Source of the DNA: Alphaproteobacteria bacterium
GTDB lineage: Bacteria > Pseudomonadota > Alphaproteobacteria > BOG-932 > Roseiterribacteraceae
DNA length: 5,199 nt
Assembly: GCA_903970575.1 (NCBI GenBank)
Contig: CAJCJC010000366.1
Span: forward strand, 1-5,199
Direction of reading: 5' to 3'
The position numbers and the translations under genes were made by a program. This document shows positions 1-5,147 of the stretch, one piece after another. How positions within the stretch are numbered: position 1 is the stretch's first letter; the number at the start of each line of letters is the position of its first letter. Under the pieces are notes generated by a model, which made no database searches, had not been told where the DNA came from, and saw nothing but the letters and a program-made list of their open reading frames with translations.

Positions 1-228
1 CCCTTCGGCGTAATTCGTCGCATGCGCGAAGCCAACCGCGAGTCCGTCGAGCGCGCGGATGATGGCGTCGGCCTCGTGGCCGGTCACCACGATTACCGGC
101 CGCACCGCCGATCCAAGAACCGCCTGGACCGTCCGTCGGATCATTGGCGCGCCATCCACCAGGGCCAGCAGCTTGTTATCAGCGCCCCAGCGGCGCGACA
201 GCCCAGCCGCCAGCACGGTCGCCGCCAC
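1..228 (-). CDS. MobA/MocA-like molybdenum cofactor nucleotidyltransferase, partial (C-terminus beyond left edge)
   Basis: The N-terminal 76 codons of a nucleotidyltransferase of the MobA/MocA type, which adds CMP or GMP to molybdopterin to make the dinucleotide cofactor in the cytoplasm. The signature loop LAAGLSRRWG lies at residues 6-15 (family consensus LAAGxSxRMG, so Trp replaces the usual Met). The nucleotide-binding Lys19 follows in ADNKLL, then a PVIVVTGH strand at 44-51 and NYAEG at 72-76. The start is uncertain. GTG at 228 is the first usual start codon but has no clear Shine-Dalgarno; a second GTG is at 216, and the frame stays open up to 279. In many relatives, as I recall, this domain is fused to the MoeA-like protein encoded just upstream, and a one-base change in the A run (260-264) would join them here. 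The domain assignment is firm; CMP versus GMP specificity cannot be read from this fragment. Confidence 0.85.
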   Translation of the reverse strand, partial: MAATVLAAGLSRRWGADNKLLALVDGAPMIRRTVQAVLGSAVRPVIVVTGHEADAIIRALDGLAVGFAHATNYAEG

Positions 229-247
229 GCGCGATGAGAAGGTCGCG

Positions 248-1240
248 TCAGAGATAATCTTTTTCCTCTTGCCGCCCGATCAACAGGCCGCCAACGCCCA
301 TCCGCGCGACATCCCCTGCATCGGCCGGTATGCCCGCCGCCAGCCGCTCCAGAACCCAGTCGAGGCCGTTGCGGGCCGGAGAACGTGCGCAACCCGGAAG
401 ACCCAGCACCGGCGTTCCCCGGACTTCGCCCAATAGGATCAGATTACCCGGATCGACCGGCATGCCCAGCCTATCGATCCGGCCGCCAGCGGCCTCGATG
501 GCCTGCGGGATCACGTCGCGGCGATCGACGATCGCGGAGGCGCCGATGATGAGCAGCAGGTCGGGCGATGCCACGAGCGCGGTCTCGATGGCGCCGGCAA
601 GCGCGACGCTGTCATGGGCGCAACGGGTTTCTCCCCCCACCCGCCCGCCAAGCCGCGTCAACCGGTCAGCCGTGACTCGCGATGTTTTCTCGATGACGCT
701 CGGCTTCAGCCCATCATTGACAGTTTGGATGAGACAGGCCGCGAGCGGCCGGTAGGGATACACGTCGAGATGCGCGGCGATGGCGGCATCGACGGCGGCT
801 GACAGAGAAGATTCCGGCACGGCGAAAGGAATGATCTTCACGGTGGCGATGACTTGGCCTGCCGATACCGGCGCGAGATTGGGCAAGGTCGCGACCGTCA
901 CATCCTCGGTAATCCGGTTCAGGGCGTCCACCGGCGCGGCGCCTATAATTGCGAGACCATCATGCGCCGCCAGCAGGTTCACCCTACCGGTGTCCGCCGG
1001 GGCAGCGATCACCCCCTGCCCGCGCAAGCCCTCGGCGAGGCGCATCGCCGCGTCGTTCTCGGCGACATCGCCTTCCTCCAGCCGGGCGACGGTGACCGAC
1101 GCAACGCCGAATTGCGCCATGACGGCGATTTCGGCGGCGCCCAGAATTTGGCCTTTCTTGAATATCCGCCCTCCGCATCTGACCGCATGGGCCAGGATGG
1201 CGTCTTCCGCGCTATCGAGCGGGGCCGGCCCGAATTTCAA
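248..1240 (-). CDS. MoeA-like molybdopterin-binding protein
   Basis: A 330-residue protein of the MoeA/MogA-like molybdopterin-binding type, found with accessory genes of molybdenum hydroxylases and presumed to handle molybdopterin during cofactor maturation. The N-terminal part (about 1-160) contains IFKKGQIL and TVKIIPFAVP (133-142). The C-terminal MoCF-like fold includes LKPSVIEKT (178-186), the glycine loop LLLIIGASAIVDRRD (228-242), GMPVDPGN (259-266) and PGCARSP (282-288). The start is a TTG at 1240, chosen because it gives the family's typical opening MKFGP and overlaps the previous gene's stop in a TTGA, which implies coupled translation. It ends with GVGGLLIGRQEEKDYL. In fused relatives this position leads into a nucleotidyltransferase domain, which here continues in another frame. 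Family call firm; exact reaction inferred. Confidence 0.88.
   Translation of the reverse strand: MKFGPAPLDSAEDAILAHAVRCGGRIFKKGQILGAAEIAVMAQFGVASVTVARLEEGDVAENDAAMRLAEGLRGQGVIAAPADTGRVNLLAAHDGLAIIGAAPVDALNRITEDVTVATLPNLAPVSAGQVIATVKIIPFAVPESSLSAAVDAAIAAHLDVYPYRPLAACLIQTVNDGLKPSVIEKTSRVTADRLTRLGGRVGGETRCAHDSVALAGAIETALVASPDLLLIIGASAIVDRRDVIPQAIEAAGGRIDRLGMPVDPGNLILLGEVRGTPVLGLPGCARSPARNGLDWVLERLAAGIPADAGDVARMGVGGLLIGRQEEKDYL
260..264 (-). other. Five-A run at the frame break between the MoeA-like and MocA-like domains
   Basis: The minus strand reads GAGGAAAAAGATT here. In the MoeA frame this runs on to a TGA at 250-248. With one A fewer it would read GAG GAA AAG ATT ATC and continue without a stop into the nucleotidyltransferase, giving one fused polypeptide with a linker of roughly 20 residues. 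This is either a genuine split into two genes, a slippage site, a recent indel, or a homopolymer sequencing error. The sequence alone cannot decide. Confidence 0.5.
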
Positions 1241-1887
1241 GAATCGACCGTTTTCAGCACCCGCCCGTGTCGGGTGGCGATAATCTCGGCCATGATCGAG
1301 ACCGCGATCTCGCCCGGCGAGACCGCGGCGATGGAGAGGCCAACGGGCGCATGGATGCGGGTCAGATCGGCATCGGCGAAGCCAGCCTCACGCAGCCGGT
1401 CGAGCCGACGCGCATGGGTTTTCCGGCTGCCCAGCGCGCCGATATAAAAGGCCGGCGAGCGCAGGGCGGATATGAGCGCGGGATCGTCGAGCTTTGGGTC
1501 ATGCGACAGGGTTACGACCGCCGTCGCGGAATCGGGCGCGAGATCGGTCACCGCGCGATCGGGCCACGCATGGGCGAGGCCGACATCCGGGAAGCGCCCC
1601 GAGCTTGCAAAGGATTCGCGCGGGTCGACCACGCTGACCGCGAAATCGGCGAGACGCGCCAGCGGCACGAGCTTTTGCGCGATATGCACGGCGCCAACCA
1701 CGATCAGCCGCAAAGTCGGCCGAAAGACATGGACAAAGCTCGTTACCGCGTCCGCCATCTCGATCTGGCTGCGATCGAACGTGGCGTCGGTGAAATGCTG
1801 ATCGCCGGTGGCCAGATCGGTCACGAGCGCGATCTCCTGGCGCGAGCGCCTCGCGGCGCGGATGGCATCGAGTGTCGCCCGATTCAT
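1237..1887 (-). CDS. XdhC family protein, Rossmann-fold (C-terminal-type) domain
   Basis: A 216-residue XdhC-type maturation protein consisting mainly of the Rossmann domain. XdhC proteins bind molybdenum cofactor, help sulfurate it and deliver it to xanthine dehydrogenase/CO dehydrogenase-type enzymes. Visible features are the dinucleotide-fold motif LIVVGAVHIAQKLVPLAR (61-78), VVDPR (86-90), VVTLSHDPKLDD (124-135), YIGALGSRKTHARRL (148-162) and the C-terminal HAPVGL...SPGEIAVSIMAEI (179-202). The start ATG overlaps the upstream gene's stop as ATGA. The end overlaps the next gene's TTG start. The N-terminal XdhC/CoxI domain is encoded separately by the preceding gene, so the two products probably act together. 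High confidence in family; the client hydroxylase is unknown. Confidence 0.93.
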   Translation of the reverse strand: MNRATLDAIRAARRSRQEIALVTDLATGDQHFTDATFDRSQIEMADAVTSFVHVFRPTLRLIVVGAVHIAQKLVPLARLADFAVSVVDPRESFASSGRFPDVGLAHAWPDRAVTDLAPDSATAVVTLSHDPKLDDPALISALRSPAFYIGALGSRKTHARRLDRLREAGFADADLTRIHAPVGLSIAAVSPGEIAVSIMAEIIATRHGRVLKTVDS

Positions 1888-2255
1888 TGGGACAGCGCCT
1901 CATCGTCTAAGACAGGTTCGACGAAGATCTGGATCGTGCCGCCGCAGGCGAGTCCGACGGCCCAGGCATCGTCATCGGTCACGCCGAACGTCAGCAGGCG
2001 GGGTTTGCCGTCCAGCATGACCTCACGCCCGGTTTCGATGACCGCGCCTTCGACGCAGCCGCCGCTGACCGAGCCTTCAAACGCGCCATCCTCCGCGATC
2101 GCCATTTGCGAGCCGACCGGCCGGGGCGACGAGCCCCAGGTTTGCACCACCGTGGCGAGCGCCACGCGCTGACCCGCATCGAGCCAGTGGGCGGCGTGAT
2201 CGAGGACGGCCAGAATATCGTCCGTCTCGAACATTTGGTTGTCGGTGTTTTGCAT
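1884..2255 (-). CDS. XdhC/CoxI family protein, N-terminal-type domain
   Basis: A 123-residue protein with the XdhC/CoxI N-terminal domain, acting with the Rossmann-domain protein downstream in molybdenum cofactor insertion or sulfuration. Motifs, numbered from the chosen start, are SSPRPVGSQM (42-51), GSVSGGCVEG (61-70) and GLACGGTIQIFVEP (101-114), all typical of the family with their conserved cysteines. The reading frame is open up to an ATG at 2312. I prefer the ATG at 2255 because a promoter-like -10 box lies between the two and the residues before 2255 do not look like the family; a further ATG at 2234 is possible. None has a convincing Shine-Dalgarno. This is the first gene of the four-gene minus-strand operon, and its stop overlaps the next start as ATGA. 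Confidence 0.9.
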   Translation of the reverse strand: MQNTDNQMFETDDILAVLDHAAHWLDAGQRVALATVVQTWGSSPRPVGSQMAIAEDGAFEGSVSGGCVEGAVIETGREVMLDGKPRLLTFGVTDDDAWAVGLACGGTIQIFVEPVLDDEALSQ

Positions 2256-2292
2256 TGACACTGCCCGGCTGAATCGAAGGCATAAGGACCAC

Positions 2293-2327
2293 GGGTTCAG
2301 TATAGAACCCATCGTCGGCCTTGACGA
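2293..2327 (-). promoter_or_regulatory. Putative sigma70-type promoter of the XdhC/MoeA-like operon with a palindrome over the -10 box
   Basis: On the minus strand a TATACT (2304-2299, five of six to TATAAT) lies 17 bases after TCGTCA (2327-2322, four of six to TTGACA). The -10 box forms the exact centre of the inverted repeat GGGTTC-TATACT-GAACCC (2310-2293). Transcription would start near 2292, giving a leader of roughly 37 bases before the ATG at 2255. A palindrome in this position suits a repressor binding site, but no regulator is identified. The repeat is unlikely to be the terminator of the MFS gene because no T run follows it. Confidence 0.5.
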
Positions 2328-2358
2328 TCCCGCGGCGCCCGCAATGGCGGCCTATCTA

Positions 2359-3567
2359 CTAAAGCCCCGCCCGCGCCGGCCGAAGGCCGATCCTCAAGCG
2401 CCAGATCACGGCGAGGGCCGCGCCCAAGGCCGCGGCGGCGCCGGCCGCCACAAAGGCGCCCTGAACGCCGAACGCGGCCCTAAGCGGACTCAGCACGTAG
2501 GGGTTGAGAAATTGCCCCAGGAAGATACAGCCGACGGCCAGGCCCACGCCCCTCGCCGCCGCGGCTGGCGACAGGATATTAAGAACGGCGCTTTGCGTCA
2601 GCGGCTGCATAAGGCCGCTGCCCATGCCGGCTAACCCGGCGAAAAGGGCCAGCAGGAAGACGTTCGGCGTGGAAGCGAATCCGATCGTGCCGATCGCGAG
2701 CGCGGCCCACACCAGCGCCAGCACCAGATGGAATCCCAGTCTTGGCCGAATGAGACCGAACAGATAGGCGCCAGCCATGCTGCCGACCGTCGCCAACAGC
2801 AGAATATTGGATTGGGTCGACGGATTGACGATGCCTTCCGACGCCATCAGGAACGTACCCTGGATGGTGACGGCATACATGACGATGCTGATCAGGATGA
2901 CCAGAACGAAAATGCCGGCGGCGCCGCGCACCGAATCCGACCGCGCGCTCGCGACAGAAGCCGCCGCCGCGCGCGGGACCTCGAAGACGGTGAAGAAGGC
3001 GAGGATAGCCAGCGGGAAGCCGGCCAAATAGAGGAAGAACGGCGCGTGCCACCCACCGAACTCCGTCAGCTTACCCGCCGCGAACAGCACCAGCATGGTG
3101 CCGCCACCGCCGACCACGGAGAACCAGCCGATTAGCTTGTCGCGCGCCTCGCCGGCGTAATAATCGCCCACCAGGGCGACCGCGATGGTGACATAGCCCG
3201 CCGCCGCCAATCCGAGTATCAAGCGGGATGCCAGGAGCGTCCACAGATCGGGCGCCGCCGCGCCGGCGATCCCTGCCGCGCCATAAATAACGGCCGCCGC
3301 CAGCAGCACTTTCCTTTTTCCCAGAATGCCGGCAAGCCAGCCGATAAGCGGCGCCCCGAACGCCATCACCGGCGCGGCGATGGTTGTCACGTTCTGCGCG
3401 ATGAACGCGCCATCCCCGCCATTTTCGGAGAAATGCGCCGCCATTTGCGTCATCGCCGGCAGTATCGCGAGCTGAACGGCGCCCGCGAGCACCCCGCCCG
3501 CCATCAGGACGAACAGCCTGACCGCCCGGAACAATCCGGATTCATTTCCCTGGGCCAGCCGCGCCAT
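2359..3567 (-). CDS. Major facilitator superfamily transporter
   Basis: A 402-residue inner-membrane protein of usual MFS length with about twelve hydrophobic segments, probably moving a small solute by proton coupling. The first span is near residues 17-39. The loop between spans 2 and 3 holds a recognisable MFS motif A, GWLAGILGKRK (76-86). LLASRLILGLAAAGY (111-125) matches the fourth-span pattern. A cytoplasmic mid-loop around 197-215 (EVPRAAAASVASARSDSVR) separates the two halves. The start at 3567 is chosen because AGGGGAAG sits at ideal spacing before it; a TTG at 3642 keeps the frame open but lacks such a site. It resembles the drug:H+ antiporter (DHA1) type more than sugar porters, but the substrate cannot be inferred. 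It lies 103 bases upstream of the XdhC-type operon, which has its own promoter candidate, so a shared function is only possible. Confidence 0.92.
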   Translation of the reverse strand: MARLAQGNESGLFRAVRLFVLMAGGVLAGAVQLAILPAMTQMAAHFSENGGDGAFIAQNVTTIAAPVMAFGAPLIGWLAGILGKRKVLLAAAVIYGAAGIAGAAAPDLWTLLASRLILGLAAAGYVTIAVALVGDYYAGEARDKLIGWFSVVGGGGTMLVLFAAGKLTEFGGWHAPFFLYLAGFPLAILAFFTVFEVPRAAAASVASARSDSVRGAAGIFVLVILISIVMYAVTIQGTFLMASEGIVNPSTQSNILLLATVGSMAGAYLFGLIRPRLGFHLVLALVWAALAIGTIGFASTPNVFLLALFAGLAGMGSGLMQPLTQSAVLNILSPAAAARGVGLAVGCIFLGQFLNPYVLSPLRAAFGVQGAFVAAGAAAALGAALAVIWRLRIGLRPARAGL

Positions 3568-3613
3568 CGATCTTCCCCTAACTCGCGCCGACGAACGGCT
3601 ATTAGTTGAATTG

Positions 3614-3642
3614 ATTAGCGCACAGCGGATGTCTGGGCGCAA
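3614..3642 (-). promoter_or_regulatory. Weak promoter candidate for the MFS transporter
   Basis: On the minus strand TTGCGC (3642-3637) and GCTAAT (3619-3614) are 17 bases apart, matching the sigma70 consensus at three and four positions. The predicted transcript would start near 3607, about 40 bases before the ATG. An AT-rich patch with ATTAG repeated at 3601-3605 and 3614-3618 lies here in otherwise GC-rich DNA. The match is marginal, and the gene could instead be read from the small gene upstream. Confidence 0.3.
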
Positions 3643-3660
3643 CCGAGATTTGGCCCATAA

Positions 3661-3936
3661 TTAATGGGGAGCGCGCGCCGCCCAGCGGCGGTCATCCTCA
3701 TCGGCATTGTCGGCTGAGCGCACACGGAAATACCGTTCGCAGCGGGCGGCGAGATCGGGGCCATCGGCCGCTTGCCGATCCTTGGGTTCATGCGCCCAAT
3801 CCACGCATCGGTCCGCGAGCGCCAGATCTGCCGCCGAGCGCGACTGCTCGATATGCGCCAGCACCATCAGCCCGACGAACGGGACGGCGCCGGCGATCAT
3901 CGCCGTGGTGGTTCCGAAATACTTGCGGATGGCCAT
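3661..3936 (-). CDS. Small single-span membrane protein of unknown function
   Basis: A 91-residue protein I do not recognise. Residues 1-8 are basic (MAIRKYFG), followed by one hydrophobic stretch at about 9-28 (TTAMIAGAVPFVGLMVLAHI). The rest is a hydrophilic, charged tail. By the positive-inside rule the tail should lie in the periplasm. It holds two cysteines, Cys44 and Cys66, which could form a disulfide. The start ATG at 3936 is the only good one; a GAAGAGG lies 12 bases upstream, rather far for a ribosome binding site. It is divergent from the DCC thiol-oxidoreductase gene with only 26 bases between the starts, and it lies upstream of the MFS gene on the same strand with a 93-base gap. 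The amino acid make-up looks like a real protein, but there is no homology support. Confidence 0.6.
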   Translation of the reverse strand: MAIRKYFGTTTAMIAGAVPFVGLMVLAHIEQSRSAADLALADRCVDWAHEPKDRQAADGPDLAARCERYFRVRSADNADEDDRRWAARAPH

Positions 3937-3962
3937 TGGAGGTGGTTGCCTCTTCGCCGATA

Positions 3963-4352
3963 ATGACGCGCATGACGCGGCCGCCCCTTACCGTCTGGTA
4001 CAACACCAAATGTCCGGTCTGCAACGCCGGCATCGATTGGCAGCGCAGCCGCCTCGTCCGCGCGGCGCGGGCCGGCGCGATCACATTCCGCGACATCAAC
4101 CTCGAGCCCGACGCCCTGGCTCATTTCGGCGCGACAATCGACGATGTCCGTCGCCGGCTGCACGGGGTGGATACGCAGGGGCGCCTTTATGTAGGGGCGG
4201 ATTGCGCGGCCGCGATCTGGGCTCGGACGCCGGGGGACGGGTGGCTTGGATGGTTGATAGGATTACCCGGCGTGCGGCAGGCGGCGCGTATGGCGTATGA
4301 TGCATTCGCGGATTTGCTGTTCGCCTGGAACAGGCGGATGGGGCGGTGGTAG
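3963..4352 (+). CDS. DCC family (DUF393) thiol-disulfide oxidoreductase-like protein
   Basis: A 129-residue protein of the DCC family, thioredoxin-fold proteins presumed to carry out thiol-disulfide exchange. The N-terminal strand and motif VWYNTKCPVCNAGID hold the CXXC pair (Cys17 and Cys20 from this start). FRDINLEPDAL, RRLHGVDTQGRLYVGADC and a C-terminal helical end FADLLFAWNRRMGRW fit the family throughout, and the length is normal. The start is uncertain. ATG at 3963 and ATG at 3972 both give an MTR opening, and neither has a ribosome site at normal spacing (a GGAGG lies 20 bases before 3963). TTG at 3936 and GTG at 3942 are in frame but would run into the divergent gene. The stop overlaps the start of the ParD-like gene by 7 bases. 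The reaction is inferred from the family; substrates are unknown. Confidence 0.88.
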   Translation: MTRMTRPPLTVWYNTKCPVCNAGIDWQRSRLVRAARAGAITFRDINLEPDALAHFGATIDDVRRRLHGVDTQGRLYVGADCAAAIWARTPGDGWLGWLIGLPGVRQAARMAYDAFADLLFAWNRRMGRW

Positions 4353-4648
4353 GGGAGGATGCGATCGAGGACTCCGGCGATTACGCCTCGACCCGCGAGG
4401 TGGTGCGTGAAGCAGTGCGCGACTGGAAGACCAAGCGCGCCCTGGAATCGCATGAGTTGGCCGCGCTTAAGGCCGATATCGACAAAGGTCTTAATGATAT
4501 GGTCGAGGGCCGGGTCAAGGATTTTGCCGCCAGCCGCATGATCGAACGCGGGAGAAAACTATTAGCCGCCCGCTCGCCCTCCGCCCGACCGAAGCGGCGG
4601 AAGCCCACCGGAATTATCCCTTACTTTCGAAGAATGAAGAAAAGTTAA
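4346..4648 (+). CDS. ParD-like (ribbon-helix-helix) antitoxin, N-terminally truncated, no intact toxin partner
   Basis: A 100-codon frame whose core is typical of ParD-family antitoxins: SGDYASTREVVREAVRDWKTKR (10-31, the second half of the ribbon-helix-helix DNA-binding domain), then ALKADIDKGLNDMVEGRVKDF and MIERGRKLLAARSPSA (65-80), the toxin-binding tail. Intact members begin about 15 residues earlier with a beta-strand that contacts DNA; this is absent here because the frame starts at GTG 4346 inside the end of the DCC gene. Relatives usually end about at ARSPSA, whereas here a basic extension (RPKRRKPTGIIPYFRRMKKS) follows. A ParE toxin normally lies directly downstream and is missing. 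The gene may be a decaying relic, although the frame itself is intact. Family call good; function as a repressor doubtful without the ribbon strand. Confidence 0.75.
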   Translation: MVGEDAIEDSGDYASTREVVREAVRDWKTKRALESHELAALKADIDKGLNDMVEGRVKDFAASRMIERGRKLLAARSPSARPKRRKPTGIIPYFRRMKKS

Positions 4649-4653
4649 TTTGA
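4561..4653 (+). pseudogene. Possible remnant of a ParE toxin start
   Basis: Overlapping the end of the ParD-like gene in another frame, codons from ATT 4561 read ISRPLALRPTEAAEAH and then AT-richer codons to a TGA at 4651. The part LALRPTEAAEAH resembles the opening of ParE toxins (pattern LRLTxxAEADL), and the position is where the toxin of a ParDE pair would begin. There is no usual start codon and the frame stops after 30 codons, so nothing functional is expected. The similarity is short and may be chance. Confidence 0.25.
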
Positions 4654-4680
4654 CGGATTTTTTATGTGATGCCTTACTAG
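4650..4680 (+). promoter_or_regulatory. Possible promoter of the Rap1a-like gene
   Basis: TTGACG at 4650-4655 matches five of six bases of the -35 consensus, immediately after the ParD-like stop codon. The -10 partner is poor: TACTAG at 4675-4680 has a 19-base spacer and three matches. The AT-rich setting favours a promoter, but also makes chance matches likely. Confidence 0.3.
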
Positions 4681-4712
4681 AAGGATAAATTGGTTTGCCT
4701 CTGGAGACGAAG

Positions 4713-5075
4713 ATGAGATACATCATTATTTTGTTGGCTACATTAATTTTATCAACATTTTCAAATATTCATGCATCAAAAGCAGACTATGTTTTTGTTT
4801 CAGGCAATGAGCTTTTTCAGTACTGTACAAAATCTGCGAAGCTTTCATTTCAGCACTCATATTGCGAGGGTTTCATAACTTCAGTCGCTGATACTATGGG
4901 AAGCAAATACCCAGTTTTTGGCCTCCGCGCCTGCTTCTACGGAGGCACCACGCAGCAACAGGTGCGCGAAGTGGCAATCAAATGGCTATTCAATCATCCG
5001 GAGAAGCGCGAGTTTGGCGCCGCTTCTCTCGTTGCGACAGCTCTTTCAGAATCGTTCAAATGTCCGCCCGAGTGA
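4713..5075 (+). CDS. Rap1a/Tai family immunity-like secreted protein
   Basis: A 120-residue protein with the Rap1a/Tai fold signature. The type members are periplasmic immunity proteins that neutralise peptidoglycan amidase effectors of type VI secretion; many proteobacterial homologues have no known partner. It has a signal peptide (MRYIIILLATLILSTFSNIH, likely cut after SKA at residue 24). The conserved pattern follows: GNELFQYC (31-38), YCEGFITSVAD (50-60), LRACFYGGTTQQQVREVAIKWLFNHPEKR (71-99), LVATALSESFKCP (106-118). Four cysteines (38, 51, 74, 117) suit two disulfides. The ATG at 4713 is chosen because GGAG lies 6 bases upstream; TTG at 4695 is in frame but less likely. The 5' half is AT-rich and the 3' half GC-rich. 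No effector gene is visible, so the immunity role is inferred from family only. Confidence 0.85.
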   Translation: MRYIIILLATLILSTFSNIHASKADYVFVSGNELFQYCTKSAKLSFQHSYCEGFITSVADTMGSKYPVFGLRACFYGGTTQQQVREVAIKWLFNHPEKREFGAASLVATALSESFKCPPE

Positions 5076-5094
5076 GTTTTAGAAGTTCATCCGC

Positions 5095-5114
5095 GACGCT
5101 GAAGTAATAGCGTC
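5095..5114. repeat. Small perfect inverted repeat between convergent genes
   Basis: GACGCT and AGCGTC (6 bp each) flank an 8-base loop, 19 bases after the stop of the Rap1a-like gene. A second, wider pair, GGGTGA (5123-5128) and TCACCC (5156-5161), lies further on. Neither is followed by a T run, so a rho-independent terminator is not supported. The position between convergent gene ends is suggestive only. Confidence 0.3.
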
Positions 5115-5147
5115 ATGAGAATGGGTGACCTGAGCATTTATTAACCC

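Noticed and set aside
1267..2172. A 301-codon plus-strand open frame, with others at 59-436, 330-755 and 854-1447
   Set aside because: They lie opposite the XdhC and MoeA-like genes, are rich in Arg, Gly and Ala as expected of antisense frames in GC-rich DNA, and show no recognisable domain.
2293..2310. Inverted repeat as a terminator for the MFS transporter
   Set aside because: The stem is only 6 bp and no T run follows on the minus strand; its spacer is a good -10 box instead.
2321..2326. TTGACG on the plus strand as a -35 box
   Set aside because: No -10-like sequence lies at the right distance downstream and no plus-strand gene follows.
3707..4300. A 197-codon plus-strand open frame crossing the divergent gene starts
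   Set aside because: It overlaps the small membrane protein antisense and the DCC gene in another frame. The DCC frame carries clear motifs; this one carries none.
4301..4345. In-frame extension of the ParD-like gene upstream (FAVRLEQADGAVVGED), which loosely resembles a ribbon strand
   Set aside because: There is no usual start codon before the stop at 4298-4300, and the same bases encode the well-fitting C-terminus of the DCC protein.
4656..4663. T-rich run after the ParD-like stop as a rho-independent terminator
   Set aside because: There is no GC-rich stem directly before it; the run is part of the general AT-rich stretch.
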